A stretch of DNA of 64,000 bases, taken from assembly GCF_949987515.2 (NCBI RefSeq), contig NC_082684.1:52046006-52110005 (forward strand). The letters run 5' to 3'. Below the pieces are notes generated by a model. It was given only the letters and a program-made list of their open reading frames with translations. It did not search any database and had not been told where the DNA came from. Shown piece by piece: positions 13,500-24,585 of the stretch (within the stretch, counting starts at the first letter, position 1; every line of letters begins with the position of its first letter). The stretch is from Delphinus delphis. Lineage: Eukaryota; Chordata; Mammalia; Artiodactyla; Delphinidae. Made by a program: the position numbers and the translations under genes.

Positions 13500-14527
13500 G
13501 TGAGCTCCAAAGCTGTTGGCTGCACAGCTTCCAGGTGTCCACTCCTCTGGTGAGACAGAGCCAGGAGATGCTCTCCTCTGCTCCTTGCCTGGGTGGGCAA
13601 GTTTGGCTCTAGGGCAGGCAGAAATCCTGATAGGGTCCCACTGAGATCCCCAGTCAGAATGCTGCAGCTGAGTGGACTGGCTGCTTTGGAATACTGCTCA
13701 GGCACTGCAGAAAGCCTTCTTGGAATCTGACATGTTATTACTTTGGAACCATTGCACAGCTGCTCCTGACTTGGCCACACAAAGGCTTAGATTGTCCCAG
13801 TCACTGAACTGAAGAGAACCAACACTATTAGCATATCTCTCACCATCATGAAGTCAAGGTATTTCAATGAAGAGTATCAGGAGGACATCTACAAATCTGA
13901 GACTGTCATGTGCAAGTTCTGAGGAATGGTGGAATAACCAAATATATCTGGGTGACCTTTGGAGACAGCTGAGACAGAGTTACAACAGGGCAGTGGCTGA
14001 CATCCAACTCATAGCCCATCTTCTCCAGGCATATGGCTCACAGGGTCTTAGTACTCTGGCCAGCTGTGGGACCCAAGGCTCTGAGGTGGGATAGCCAAAT
14101 TCAGGACATTGGTCCACCAGAGACATCCCAGCCCCAGGTATTATCAATCGGCAAGATCTCTCCCAGAGATCTCCATCTCAATGCTAAGATGCAGTTCCAT
14201 TCAACGACCAGCAATCTCCAGTGCTGGACACCCCATGATAAACAAATAGCAAGAAAGTAACACAACCCCACCCATTAGCAGAGAGGCTGCCTAAAATCAT
14301 ACTAAGTTCTCAGACATCGCAAAACACCCCACCAGATGTGGTCTTGCCCACCAGAAAGACAAGATTCAGCTTCATCCACCAGAACACAGGCACTAGTCCA
14401 CTCCACCAGGAAGCCTACACAACCCACTGAACCAACCTTAGCCACTGGGGGCAGACACCAAAAACAACAAGAACTATGAACCTGCAGCCTGAGAAAAGGA
14501 GACCCCAAACACAGTATGTTAAACAAA
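13500..14527 (+). promoter_or_regulatory. 5' region (5'UTR) of L1 copy A
   Basis: This lies between the left target-site duplication and the ORF1 start. From about 14050 it aligns with the 5'UTR of L1 B ('gctctgaggtggga...cagagatctccatctcaa', 'ccaccagaaagacaagat'). The first 500 bp or so share no obvious similarity with B and lack its 'gaagatggcgg' start. It may be another L1 5'UTR type or a chimeric 5' end. Promoter activity is inferred only from position. Confidence 0.6.
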
Positions 14528-15290
14528 ATGAGAAGACACAGAAATACACAGCAGATGAAGGAGAAAGGTAAAAACCCACCAGACCAAACAAATGAAGAGG
14601 AAATAGGCAATCTACCTGAAAAAGAATTCAGAATAATGATAGTAAAGATGATGCAAAATCTTGGAAATAGAAAGGAGAATATACAAGAAACGTTTCACAA
14701 GGACCTAGAAAAACTAAAGAGCAATCAAACAATGATGAACAACACATTAAATGAAATTAAAAATTCTCTAGAAGGACTCAATAGCAGAATAACTGAGGCA
14801 GAAGAACGGATAAGTGACCTGGAAGATAAAATAGTGGAAATAACTACCGCAGAGCAGAGTAAACAATGAAAAGAATTCAGGACAGTCTCAAAGACTTTTG
14901 TGACATCATTAAATGCACCAACATTTGAATTATAGGGTCCCCAGAAGAAGAAGAGAAAAAGAAAGGGACTGAGAAAATATTTGAAGAGATTATAGTTGAA
15001 AACTCCCCTAATATGAGAAAGGAAATAGTCAATCAAGTCCAGGAAGTGCAGAGAGTCCCATACAGGATAAATCCAAGGAGATACATGCCAAGACACATAT
15101 TAATCAACTATCAAAAATTAAATACAAAGAAAAAATATTTAAAACAGCAAGGGAAAAGTAACAAATAACATACAAGGGAATTCCCATAAGGTTAATACCT
15201 GATCTTTCAGCAAAAACTCTGCAATCCAGAAGCGTGTGGCAGGACATATTTAAAGTGCTGAAACAGAAAAACCTACAATCAAGATTAGGA
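14528..15290 (+). pseudogene. L1 ORF1p remnant (copy A), C-terminus deleted
   Basis: ORF1p is the L1 RNA-binding chaperone: coiled coil, RRM and C-terminal domain. Translation from 14528 starts MRRHRNTQQMKEK and runs 113 codons through EEEIGNLPEKEFRIMIVKMM and a heptad-rich stretch ending EITTAEQSKQ before a stop at about 14869. An upstream in-frame ATG lies at 14516. Beyond the stop, RRM-region similarity continues in other frames (for example 'RDYSRKLP'-like and QDIFKVLKQKNLQSRL blocks). At about 15290 the sequence jumps into ORF2, so the C-terminal domain is lost. Not functional. Confidence 0.85.
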
Positions 15291-16581
15291 TTAATCACCC
15301 CGCTTTCACCAATGGACAGATCATCCAAAATGAAAATAAATAAGGAAACACAAGCTATAAATGACATATTAAAGAAGATAGACTTAATCGATATTTATAG
15401 GACATTCCATCCAAAGACAACAGAATACCTTTTCTTATTAAGTGCTGCTGCAACATTCTCCAGGATAGATCATAGCTTGGGTCACAAATCAAGTCTTGGT
15501 AAGTTTAAGAAAATTGAAATCATATCAAGTATCTTTCCAACCACAATGCTATGAGACTAGATATCAATTCCAGGAAAAAAAAACTGTAAAAAAATACAAA
15601 CACATGGAATCTAAACAATACACTACTAAATAACCAAGAGATCACTGAAGAAATCAAAGAGGAAATCAAAAAGTACCTAGAAACAAATGACAATGAAAAC
15701 ACGATGATCCAAAACCTATGGGATGCAGAAAAAGCAGTTCTAAGAGGGAAGTTTATAGCAATACAATCCTACCTCAAGAAAGAAGAAACATCTCAAATAA
15801 ACAACCTAACCTTACACTTAAAGCAATTAGAGAAAGAACAAAAAAAACCCAAACTTAGCAGAAAGAAATAAATCATAAAGATCAGATCAGAAATAAATGA
15901 AAAAGAAATGGAGGAAACAATAGCAAAGATCAATAAAATTAAAAGTTGGTTCTTTGAGAAGATAATCAAAATTGACAGACCATTAGGCAGACTCATCAAG
16001 AATAAAAGGGAAAAGACTCAAATCAATAGAATTAGAAATGAAAAAGGAGACATAACAACTGACACTGCAGAAATACAAAGGATCATAAGAGATTACTAAA
16101 AGCAACTATATACCAATAAAATGGACAACCTGGAAGAAATGGACAAATTCTCAGCAAAGCACAACCCCCCAAGATTGAACCAGGAAGAAAGAAAAAAAAC
16201 AGAAAAATCACAAGCACTGAAATTGAAACTGAGATTAAAAATCTTCTAACAAACAAAAGCCCAGAACCAGATGGCATCACAGGTGAATACTATCAAACAT
16301 TTAGAGACGAACTAACACCTATCCTTCTCAAATTCTTCCAAAATATAGCAGATGGAGGAACACTCCCAAACTCATTCTATGAGGCCACCATCACCCTGAT
16401 ATCAAAACCAGACAAAGATGTCACAAAGAAAGAAAACTACAGGCCAATATCCCTGAAGAACATAGATGAAAAATTCTCAACAAAATACTAGGAAACAGAA
16501 TCCTACAGGAAAAGGATCATACACCATGATCAAATGGGGTTTATCCCAGGAATGCAAGGATTCTTCAATATACACAAATCA

Positions 16582-16773
16582 GGGTTTCCTTGGTGGTGCA
16601 GTGGTTGAGAGTATACCTGCCAATGCAGGGGACACTGGTTCGTGCCCTAGTCCGGGAAGATCCCACATGCCGCGGAGCGGCTAGGCCCGTGAGTCATGGC
16701 CGCTAAGCCTGCACGTCCGGAGCCTGTGCTCCACAATGGGAGATGCCGCAACAGTGAGAGGTCCGTGTACCGC

Positions 16774-16804
<31 letters not shown>

Positions 16805-16853
16805 GATAGATAGATAGATAGATAGATATAGATACAGACAGATATAGATATAG
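16582..16853 (+). mobile_element. CHR SINE inside L1 copy A, with an (AT)/(GATA) tail
   Basis: A short-form CHR SINE ('ttccttggtggtgcagtgg' to 'gaggtccgtgtaccgc') followed by an A-run, (TA)n, (GATA)n and 'gatata' repeats. It is flanked by a 14-bp duplication of L1 sequence, 'atatacacaaatca' at 16568-16581 and 'atatacgcaaatca' at 16854-16867, with one mismatch. The insertion lies in the reverse-transcriptase part of ORF2. The tail has grown into a compound microsatellite. Confidence 0.93.
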
Positions 16854-18734
16854 ATATACGCAAATCAATCAATGTGATATGCCACATTAAGAAATTGAAG
16901 GAGAAAAACCATATGATCATCTCAAGAGATGCAGAAAAAGCTTTTGACAAAATTCAACACCCATTTATGATGTAAACCCTCCAGAAAGTAGGCATAGAGG
17001 GAACTTTCCTCAACATAATAAAGGCCATATATGACAAACCACAGCCAACATCATCCTCAATGGTGAACAACTGAAACAATTTCCTCTAAGATCAGGAAAA
17101 AGACAAGGTTGCCCACTCTCACCACTATTATGCAACATAGTTTTGGAAGTTTTAGCCACAGAAGTCAGAGAAGAACAAGAAATAAAAGGAATCCAAATTG
17201 GAAAAGAAGTAAAGCTGTCACTTTGCAGATGACATGACACTATACATAGAGAATCCTAAAGTGCCACCAAAAAAATACTAGAGTTAATCAGTGAATTTGG
17301 TAAAGTAGCATGATACAAAATTAATGCACAGAAATCTCTTGCATTCTTATACACTAATGATGAAAAATCTGAAAAAGAACTTAAGGAAACACTCCCAATT
17401 TACCACTGCAACAACAAAAAAATAAAATACCTAGGAATAAACCTACCTAAGGAGACAAAAGACCTGTATGCAGAAAACTATAAGACACTGATGAAAGAAA
17501 TTAAAGATGATACAAGAAAGATGACTATACTACCAAAGCAATCTACAGATTCAAGGCAATCCCTATCACACTACCACTGACATTTTTCACAGAAATAGAA
17601 CAAAAAATTTCACAATTTATATGGAAAAACAAAAGACCTTGAATAGCCAAAGCAATCTTGAGATAGAAAAACAGAGCTGGAGGAATCAGGGTCCCTGACT
17701 TCAGACTATACTACAAAGCTACAGTAATCAAGACAGTATGGTACTGGCACAAAAACAGAAATATAGATCAATGGAACAGGATAGAAAGCCCAGAGATAAA
17801 CCCCCACACATATGGTCACCTTATTTTTGATAAAGGAGGCAAGATTATACAATGGAGAAAAGACAGCCTCTTCAATAAGTGGTGCTGGGAAAACTGGACA
17901 GCTACATGTAAAAGAATGAAATTAGAACACTCCCTAACACCATACACAAAAATAAACTCAAAATGGATTAAAGATCTAAATGTAAGGCCAAACATTATAA
18001 ATCTCTTTGAGTAAAACATAGGCATAACACTCTATGACATAAATCACAGCAAGATCCTTTTTGACCCACCTCCTAGAGGAAGGGAAATAAAAACAAAAAC
18101 AAATAAATCAGACCTAATGAAACTTAAAAGCTTTTTACAGCAAAGGTAACCATAAACAGGATGAAAAGACAACCCTCAGAATGGTAGAAAATATTTGCAA
18201 ACGAAGCAACTGACAAAGGATTAATCTCCAAAATATACAAGAAACTCATGCAGCTCAATATCAAACAACCCAATTCAAAAATGGGCAGAGGACCTAATTA
18301 GACATTTCTCCAAAGAAGATATACAGATTGCCAACAAACACATGAAAGGATACTCAACGTCACTAATCATTAGAGAAATGCAAATCAAAACTACAATGAG
18401 GTATCACCTCACACCAGTCAGAATGGCCATCATCAAAAAGTCTACAAACAATAAATGCTGGAGAGGGTGTGGAGAAAAGGGAATCCCCTTGTACTGTTGG
18501 CGGGTATGTTAATTGATAGAGCCACTATGGAAAACAGTTTGGAGGTTCCTTAAAAAACTACAAATAGAACTACCACATGACCCAGCAATCCCACTACTGG
18601 GCATATACCCTGAGAAAACCTTAATTCAAAAGTGTCATGTACCACCATGTTCATTGCAGCACTATCTACAGTAGCCAGGACATGGAAGCAACCTAAGTGT
18701 CCATGGACAAATGAATGGATAAAGAAGATAAGGT

Positions 18735-18933
18735 GGGCTTCCCTGATGGCGTAGTGGTTGAGAGTCCTGCCGATGTAGGGGACACGGGTTCTTGCCCCAG
18801 TCCGGGAGGATCCCACATGCCGCGGAGCGGCTGGGCCTGTGAGCCTTGGCTGCTGAGCCTGCGGGTCTGGAGCCTGTGCTCCGCCATGGGAGAGGCCACA
18901 ACAGTGAGAGGCCCACGAACCACACACACAAAA
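18735..18933 (+). mobile_element. CHR SINE inside L1 copy A, near the ORF2 end
   Basis: A short-form CHR SINE beginning 'gggcttccctgatggcgta' and ending 'gaggcccacgaaccacac' with a (CA)/A tail. The flanks show a diverged duplication, 'aaagaagataaggt' (18721-18734) and 'aaagaatatatggc' (18934-18947). The L1 sequence resumes immediately after ('atatggcacatatatacaa'). Confidence 0.92.
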
Positions 18934-19493
18934 AAAGAATATATGGCACATATATACAATGAAATATTACTCAGCCATAAAAAGAAACAGAATTGAGTTA
19001 TTTGTAGTGAGGTGGATTGACCTAGAGTCTGTTATACAGAGTGATGTAAGTCAGAAAGAGAAAAACAAATACTGTATGCTAACACATATGTATGGAATCT
19101 AAAAATAGAAAAAAAGATGGAAGAACCTAGGGGCAGGACAGCAATAAACATGCAGACATGTAGAGTGGACTTGAGGACAAGGGGAGGGGTAAGTGTGGGC
19201 TGGGACAATGTGAGAGAGTGGCATGGACATGTATACACTACCAAATGTAGAATGGGAAGCAGCTGGTGGCTGCTGGTGGGGAGCAGCTGCATAGTACAGG
19301 GAGATCAGCTCGGTGCTTTGTGACCACCTATAAGAGTGGGATAGGGAGGGTGGGAGGGAGATGCAAGAGGGAGGGGTTATGGGGATAGTGTATACGTATG
19401 GATGATTCACTTTGTTATATAGCAGAAGCTAACGCACCATTGTAAAGCAATTATAGTCCAATAAAGATGTTGAAAAAAAAAGAAATTAAATTT

Positions 19494-19795
19494 ATTAAAT
19501 CTAAGGAACTTGCAAGTAGCAGATAATACATGCTTTGGCTTCTGACTTTACTTTTAACTAGACCTGTTTTAAAAAATAAAACAACTAACCAATCTAAGCT
19601 TTAGAATACTTAACAGTAAAATGGGGAAAATAATGACATCATTCTCAGAAGATTTTGTGAGAATTGATCATATATAAAAGGAATAGGATAAAGTCCCATA
19701 CATAATATGTATTTAATACGTGTTATCCTCCGTTTCTTATAACTTATTTCCTTGTAAGCTAGCTTGCAAATCATACAGAAGATTTATAGGACCAT
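19494..19795. other. Unassigned AT-rich DNA
   Basis: Nothing recognised. Confidence 0.5.
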
Positions 19796-20107
19796 CACTG
19801 TCCAACAGAAAAATCAAATAAGCCACAAATGTGAGTATAATTCAGTATGTATCTTCTAGTATCCACATTAAAAAAAAAAAGGGTCAGATGAAATTAGTTT
19901 AATACCATATTTTATTTAAACTTATATGGTTAAAATGTTATTTCAGTATAAAATATAAAGTCATTAAGATAATTGTCATTCCTTTTTTATGTACTATATT
20001 TTCAAAATTGCTATGCATTTTACACATATATCCCATCTCAATTTGGACTAGCCACATTTTGAGTTTCAATTGTCACATATGGCTAGTGACTACTATATTG
20101 GACAGTG
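19796..20107. mobile_element. Non-autonomous hAT (Charlie/MER5-like) DNA transposon
   Basis: The ends form a perfect 10-bp terminal inverted repeat, 'cactgtccaa' at 19796-19805 and 'ttggacagtg' at 20098-20107. Subterminal blocks 'gactagccacattttgag' and 'cacatatggctagtgac' are typical of the short Charlie-derived MER elements. The flanking 8-mers (aggaccat, caatctat) do not match, so the target-site duplication has decayed or the end is slightly different. It contains no transposase coding sequence. Confidence 0.75.
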
Positions 20108-20778
20108 CAATCTATACGCTTTTACTCAAAGCAAAAAAAATGCTGACGCACATGACTAATTTTTTTAGACATACTGAATATTTACAAGGCAATATCTAAA
20201 ATACTCCAAATTAAAAAAAAAAGCTTTCTGATTATATATACAATAGAGAAACAAAATGCTCTTTTATGAGTTAGAACAGGCAAAAAAGGAATAATGGGTA
20301 TACATTTGAAGATGAAAAGATTTTTGTACAGGAAATGGACAGCAAATTTTTAAAACACTGAATGTAGTGACGTGTATTTGTTTATCTTCCATATATTGAA
20401 TTACCAACTGAGATATCCTTAATATATTTAGCATATGTCAGCTTTTATATTCAAATATAGATGCAAACTTGTTTGACTTCATTAATAATAAGAAACAAAG
20501 CAATGAGATTTTAATGTTCCTCAATAAAACTTTGATTATTAGCAGCAAGTTTCTCATCTCAACATTAAGGCTGCATAGTGATGATTTTTTGTTAATATTA
20601 TAAGTGAATATGTAAACAAGATCACAGAATCAATGGTACTGAACATAATCCAATTGTACTACTGAATAGGAAGAGTTGAATCAACACTTGATTTTGCCAC
20701 TGTTAACAGAATCCATGTGTTTGAATCACTGTACTACTTCTTAATGAAAGGAGATAAATAGATTGAATGTAGGCAATT
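20108..20778. other. Unassigned AT-rich DNA
   Basis: Nothing recognised. Confidence 0.5.
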
Positions 20779-20791
20779 AAAATGCAGACAG

Positions 20792-21186
20792 TGGGCTTCC
20801 CTGGTGTCACAGTGGTTAAGAATCTGCCTGGCAATGCAGGGGATACCAGTTCGAGCCCTGGTCTGGGAAAATCCCGCATGCCGCGGAGCAGCTAAGCCCA
20901 TGCGCCACAACTACTGAGCCTACGCTCTAGAGCCCGCCAGCCACCACTACGGAAGGCCGCGTGCCTGGAGCCCGTGCTCCGCAACAAGAGAAACCACCAT
21001 AATGAGAAGCCCATGCACCGCAACAAAGAGTAGCCCTGCTCGCCACAACTAGAGAAAGCCCGCGCACAGCAAAAAAGACCCAATGCAGCCAAAAATAATA
21101 AATTAATTAACTAATTTTTTTAAAAAAGAATGGATACCTAAAACACCTAAAATTTGAAAATTAAATAAATAAAATTTAAAAAAAAT
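20792..21186 (+). mobile_element. CHR SINE, long form with AT-rich tail
   Basis: Starts 'gggcttccctggtgtcacag' and carries the longer tail region of the older CHR type: repeated 'gcccgcgc', 'ccacaactagagaaagcc' and 'acccaatgcagcc', then a TAAATT-rich tail. It is flanked by a 13-bp duplication with one mismatch, 'aaaatgcagacag' (20779-20791) and 'aaaatgaagacag' (21187-21199). The different body shows it belongs to another subfamily than the copies at 9222 or 18735. Confidence 0.93.
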
Positions 21187-21199
21187 AAAATGAAGACAG

Positions 21200-21734
21200 G
21201 TAACTAATGGATCACTGTGGCAGTAATTAAACAAAACTGACCAACTCTATACATGTACTTTTATTGATCAATTTAATACTTTTATACCAAAGTTCTTTGA
21301 TTTTATGATTTAAATATATCAGGAAATCACAGTGAGATTATTTTAGAACAAAAAGGTTTTTTTCTCCTGTCTGAAATCCCTCATTTTGTGTATGAAAAAA
21401 ACTACGTCTCAAGGAATGTGAGTTAATTCACACCTAGATAACTAGTTTGTGTCAGAGGTACTACAATTAAGTCCTAAAACTAAATAAAAAATATATATGA
21501 ATGTCGAGGATTGTAACTTTCAAGAAATATATAAAAGACAAATTTTCCTCCCAAGTTACAATTGTGCTCTAGGATATGTTCCACAATCCTGCTTTTTATC
21601 CTGCTCACTCCTGCTCAACCCCTTAAAACGCACACTTGCACTGATAGTTTTTAGTCTCCTTAGGGCATTCACAAGAACCCACTGCAATTAGTGAAGTCAG
21701 AGGCAGCACTTTTATTCTAGAAATTTAAATTGCT
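21200..21734. other. Unassigned AT-rich DNA
   Basis: Nothing recognised. A 64-codon open frame at 21497 has no coding character. Confidence 0.5.
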
Positions 21735-22116
21735 ATATTGCCTTAAAACAATGGAAATTTATTCTCTCACATCTCTGGAGTCCAGCAGCCCAAAGTCAAG
21801 GTGTTAGCAGGGCCATACTCCATCTGAAGACACTAGCAAAGAATCCTTCCTAACCTCCTCCAGTTCCTGGTAGTTGCTCAGCTTGTGGCAACGTAACTCC
21901 AATGCCTGCCTCTGCCTTCACATGGCTTTTTCCCTGTGTGTCCTTTTCTGTTCCTTATAAGGATATTCTCATTGGATTTAGGATCTACTCTAATCCAGTG
22001 TGACTCCATCTCAATATTTACCTTAATTACATCTGCAGTTAATTACATTCACAGATAACAGGGATTATGATTTAGACATATATTTTTTTGAGGAGGGGGC
22101 ACTATTCAATATAATA
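21735..22116 (-). mobile_element. MaLR-type (MLT1-like) solo LTR, antisense
   Basis: Read on the plus strand it gives the reverse complement of an MLT1 LTR: 'caatggaaatttattctctcac', 'gtcaaggtgttagcagggcc', 'ccttataaggatattctcattgg', 'gtgtgactccatctc' and a terminal 'ggcactattcaatataata'. The poly(A) signal lies on the minus strand. It is diverged, with no internal region attached. Confidence 0.7.
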
Positions 22117-23374
22117 AAGTACTCAAAAAGTTACGTTCATACAACATATTTTTGCAAAACAAACAATGCCATATATATCACAGTGATGTGAATGTGGCTG
22201 CTGTTTGAATAAGGTTATTATATTCCACTGTCATGTCTCATAATCCATTTGTGTTCTGGCCACTTTTAAGACTTTGAATATGGCATTAATCCATCTGGTA
22301 TGTGGTATGTGTTCTGATTTATGACCTTGACTGGGATGTTTGTAGAGGGAACAACTTCAGGGATTTCAACCTGACTTTTGGTAATTCTAGTTTTACAATG
22401 AGCTCCGAAGCTAGATTTTCAACAAATCTGCTCTCTGCCTGCAGGAAATAAGGATTAAATACTGGAATAAAGATCTTTTGGCCTTTATACTGTGACCCGA
22501 ATGAATAATTGGCTGATTTGAGCATGTCCTACTCTCCTTCCTTGGGTTATCTTCCTTCCCAACAACCAACAAACTCCAGATCCTTAGGATTTTCATCCCC
22601 ATCACATCTCTCAAATGCTGGTGATGCCATATAAACTACCACTTCCTCCTCTACCTACATCTCATCCCAGGTCACCACATATGAGACTCTTGTTGATGTG
22701 ATGCTCTAGCATGTCAGGGGGTATCATTCCCCTACATACTCTATTCAAAGGGAGTTTTCTTTCCCATTTGTCTCACAAGTGTTCCAATTTTAGTCTTCTA
22801 TTCACAGAATTTGCTTCCTAAAGCCACTTGTATAATCAAATATCCACAAGAAGCAGACATGTAACAGGATTTCAGTGCACTAAGTTCATCTGAGATGTAG
22901 AGGAAAACTTTGTAGGAAAGCTGGGGAGTCATTCAGGGTAGGAGGGGCAGTCAATAAAAGGTCCACTATCAAGGGATGATTAGAGTTTAACATACAGGAA
23001 ACCTGGGCAACAGTAAAACACACATCTCAGCATTAACCCACCCAAGAGAAAAGGAGCCTAAGATCTTTACACACTCCTCCCAGCCACTGATTGAGGATAA
23101 TGTCTTGGGCTTGCTTACCATTAGGGCTGTGTGCCCTTTCAATGTCTTCAGGGAAAGAAACAAATCTGGCCAAGAGATGCAGATGCTGGAATTAGAAGTA
23201 AGATACAGCTCACTGAAGGGATGTGAGCATGGAAATGAAGCATCTGCTACACTTACAATGTAAACTTTTCATCCATGTCCCCAAAGTTTGCTCTCCATTT
23301 ATGCTCACACTGTCCACAAAGACATTACAAGCTTTATTTTGTTATGGTTTTTAAATTGCGATTTTCTCTACTAA
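22117..23374. other. Unassigned DNA
   Basis: No gene or element identified. The 22300-23240 interval is less AT-rich and reads like an old repeat, but I cannot name it. Confidence 0.45.
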
Positions 23375-23475
23375 GGTGGGAGCCAGGTCAGAACTACGTT
23401 TAAGTTATTTGCATCAGTCTCAGTAACTGACAGAGTACTTGGCACAGAGTAGGCTCTCAAAAATACTAATTAAAA
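23375..23475 (+). mobile_element. L2-like LINE 3' tail
   Basis: Blocks 'gtgggagccaggtcagaact', 'cttggcacagagtaggctct' and 'caaaaatactaatta' follow the order of the L2 3' end. Short and diverged. Confidence 0.5.
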
Positions 23476-23825
23476 ATTAATGTTAAATCAAACAATGCAG
23501 TCTCGTGATCATTTGAATGGGTGATATTTTCTACCTACCCATTATTATCTATTTATTCACACAAAGCTGGAAATCATATTTCCTATTGACACTTCAAAAA
23601 TGAGAATTTATAAGGGAAAGTTTTAGATTTTTGTTTAATATCTGGCTTATTTTGGGAGGAGTAAGTATTCCTCCATTGATCTAGCTATTAAGAAATTACA
23701 GCTAACAAACTAGTAGAACCTTTGGTATGGAAGTGGTTTGAGAAAGCTAAACATAATTTGGGTAAGTGTGGATTGTGACACCAAAACAAAAGTGATCTAC
23801 ACAACACAAAGACTCTTTCTCATAC

Positions 23826-23827
<2 letters not shown>

Positions 23828-23866
<39 letters not shown>

Positions 23867-23873
23867 ACACACA
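23828..23873. repeat. (CA)n microsatellite
   Basis: An almost pure CA run broken once by 'at'. Likely length-polymorphic. Confidence 0.95.
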
Positions 23874-24299
23874 TATGTGACACCAACTGTATCTAAAACT
23901 AAAAATAAATTCTTAGAGAGAGGAGAAAAATATATTTCTGTACCTTATCATTTTTTAGGTGACTGTACCATGTTATACATCTTCCCATGCTCTGGTACCT
24001 TTACTGCCATAAGCCAGGAATTAAATAAAATTCTTACTTATTTAAATTCAGATGTAATAGTTATAATAGTTCAATACATTTGAATATTATAATGTATAAT
24101 GTCTAGGCATACTTAATGCTCCTTAACATTTAAAGCTCATTGTATTCCTCTCTCCTGACTCTGTTCTTAGAAAAGAGATTGAGATCTTCCACAAAGTTTA
24201 AAGCTGATATATGTTAATTTGGTGTGTATGTTTTAATATTAACATTTGGAGAGTGAGTCAATAAGAAAGTTTAAAGAAAATAAAAACTACTATTAAAAT
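23874..24299. other. Unassigned AT-rich DNA
   Basis: Nothing recognised. Confidence 0.5.
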
Positions 24300-24372
24300 A
24301 GATTCCCTGCACTGAGCACAAAGACCAGCTCATAGAAGATGTCTACTAATTATCTGTTGAATGAATTGATCT
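24300..24372 (+). mobile_element. L2-like LINE 3' tail fragment
   Basis: 'cactgagcacaaagaccagc', 'catagaagatgtctactaat' and 'tgttgaatgaattgat' resemble the terminal part of L2. Very short. Confidence 0.35.
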
Positions 24373-24575
24373 AGATTTCTACTCAAATTTTTCTTGTAGC
24401 ACAATTATAGAAAATATCTGTGAAACCACAAACATCCTGACATTACAGAGCAAAGCAGAAAAGATCTTCTGGGATATATTTTTAAATCTGAACGATAATA
24501 ATGACCATTTTATTTTTAGGCCTTCATAGCTGCATTGATAAAAGTGTATAAAACATACAACTGGAGGACGAGGGG

Positions 24576-24585
24576 AAGATGGCGG
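24576..24585 (+). promoter_or_regulatory. YY1-like site at the L1 start
   Basis: 'aagatggcgg' lies 13 bp inside the element, the position at which the human L1 5'UTR has its YY1 site, which directs transcription to begin at the first base. The motif match is seen directly. Binding is inferred. Confidence 0.6.

Larger units (their letters stand above)
15291..19102 (+). pseudogene. L1 ORF2p remnant (copy A): truncated endonuclease, broken reverse transcriptase
   Basis: The frame opens inside the endonuclease domain at TPLSPMDRSS and continues with KINKETQAINDILKKIDLID and RTFHPKTTEY. The N-terminal catalytic residues are therefore absent. Downstream, EN-RT linker and reverse-transcriptase blocks appear in several frames, separated by stops. 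The active-site region near 17220 still spells FADD, but a 2-nt loss just before it breaks the frame. A CHR SINE splits the reverse-transcriptase domain at 16582-16853 and another splits the C-terminal part at 18735-18933. Nothing here could encode a working protein. Confidence 0.88.
13487..19493 (+). mobile_element. L1 copy A, near full length, internally deleted, with two SINE insertions
   Basis: A plus-strand L1 bounded by a perfect 13-bp target-site duplication 'agaaattaaattt' (13487-13499 and 19481-19493). The element spans 13500-19480. It has a 5' region to 14527, an ORF1 remnant, ORF2 from about 15291 to 19102, and a 3'UTR ending '...ccaataaagatgttg' plus an A-run. Sequence from about 14050 onward is closely similar to L1 copy B. 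Upstream of that, 13500-14020 is not. About 610 bp present in B (end of ORF1 through the first part of the endonuclease) is missing. CHR SINEs interrupt it at 16582-16853 and 18735-18933. All reading frames are broken. Confidence 0.92.

Noticed and set aside
13397..13780. 127-codon minus-strand frame
   Set aside because: It crosses the left target-site duplication of L1 A and runs into its 5' region. It cannot be an ancestral gene and matches no known protein.
18550..18959. Overlapping 88-133 codon antisense frames with GSSRTGARTRVPYIGR-like peptides; similar frames at 9099-9415, 16647-16868, 50780-50994 and 60845-61175
   Set aside because: All are translations of the GC-rich body of CHR SINEs, so the same peptides recur at every SINE.
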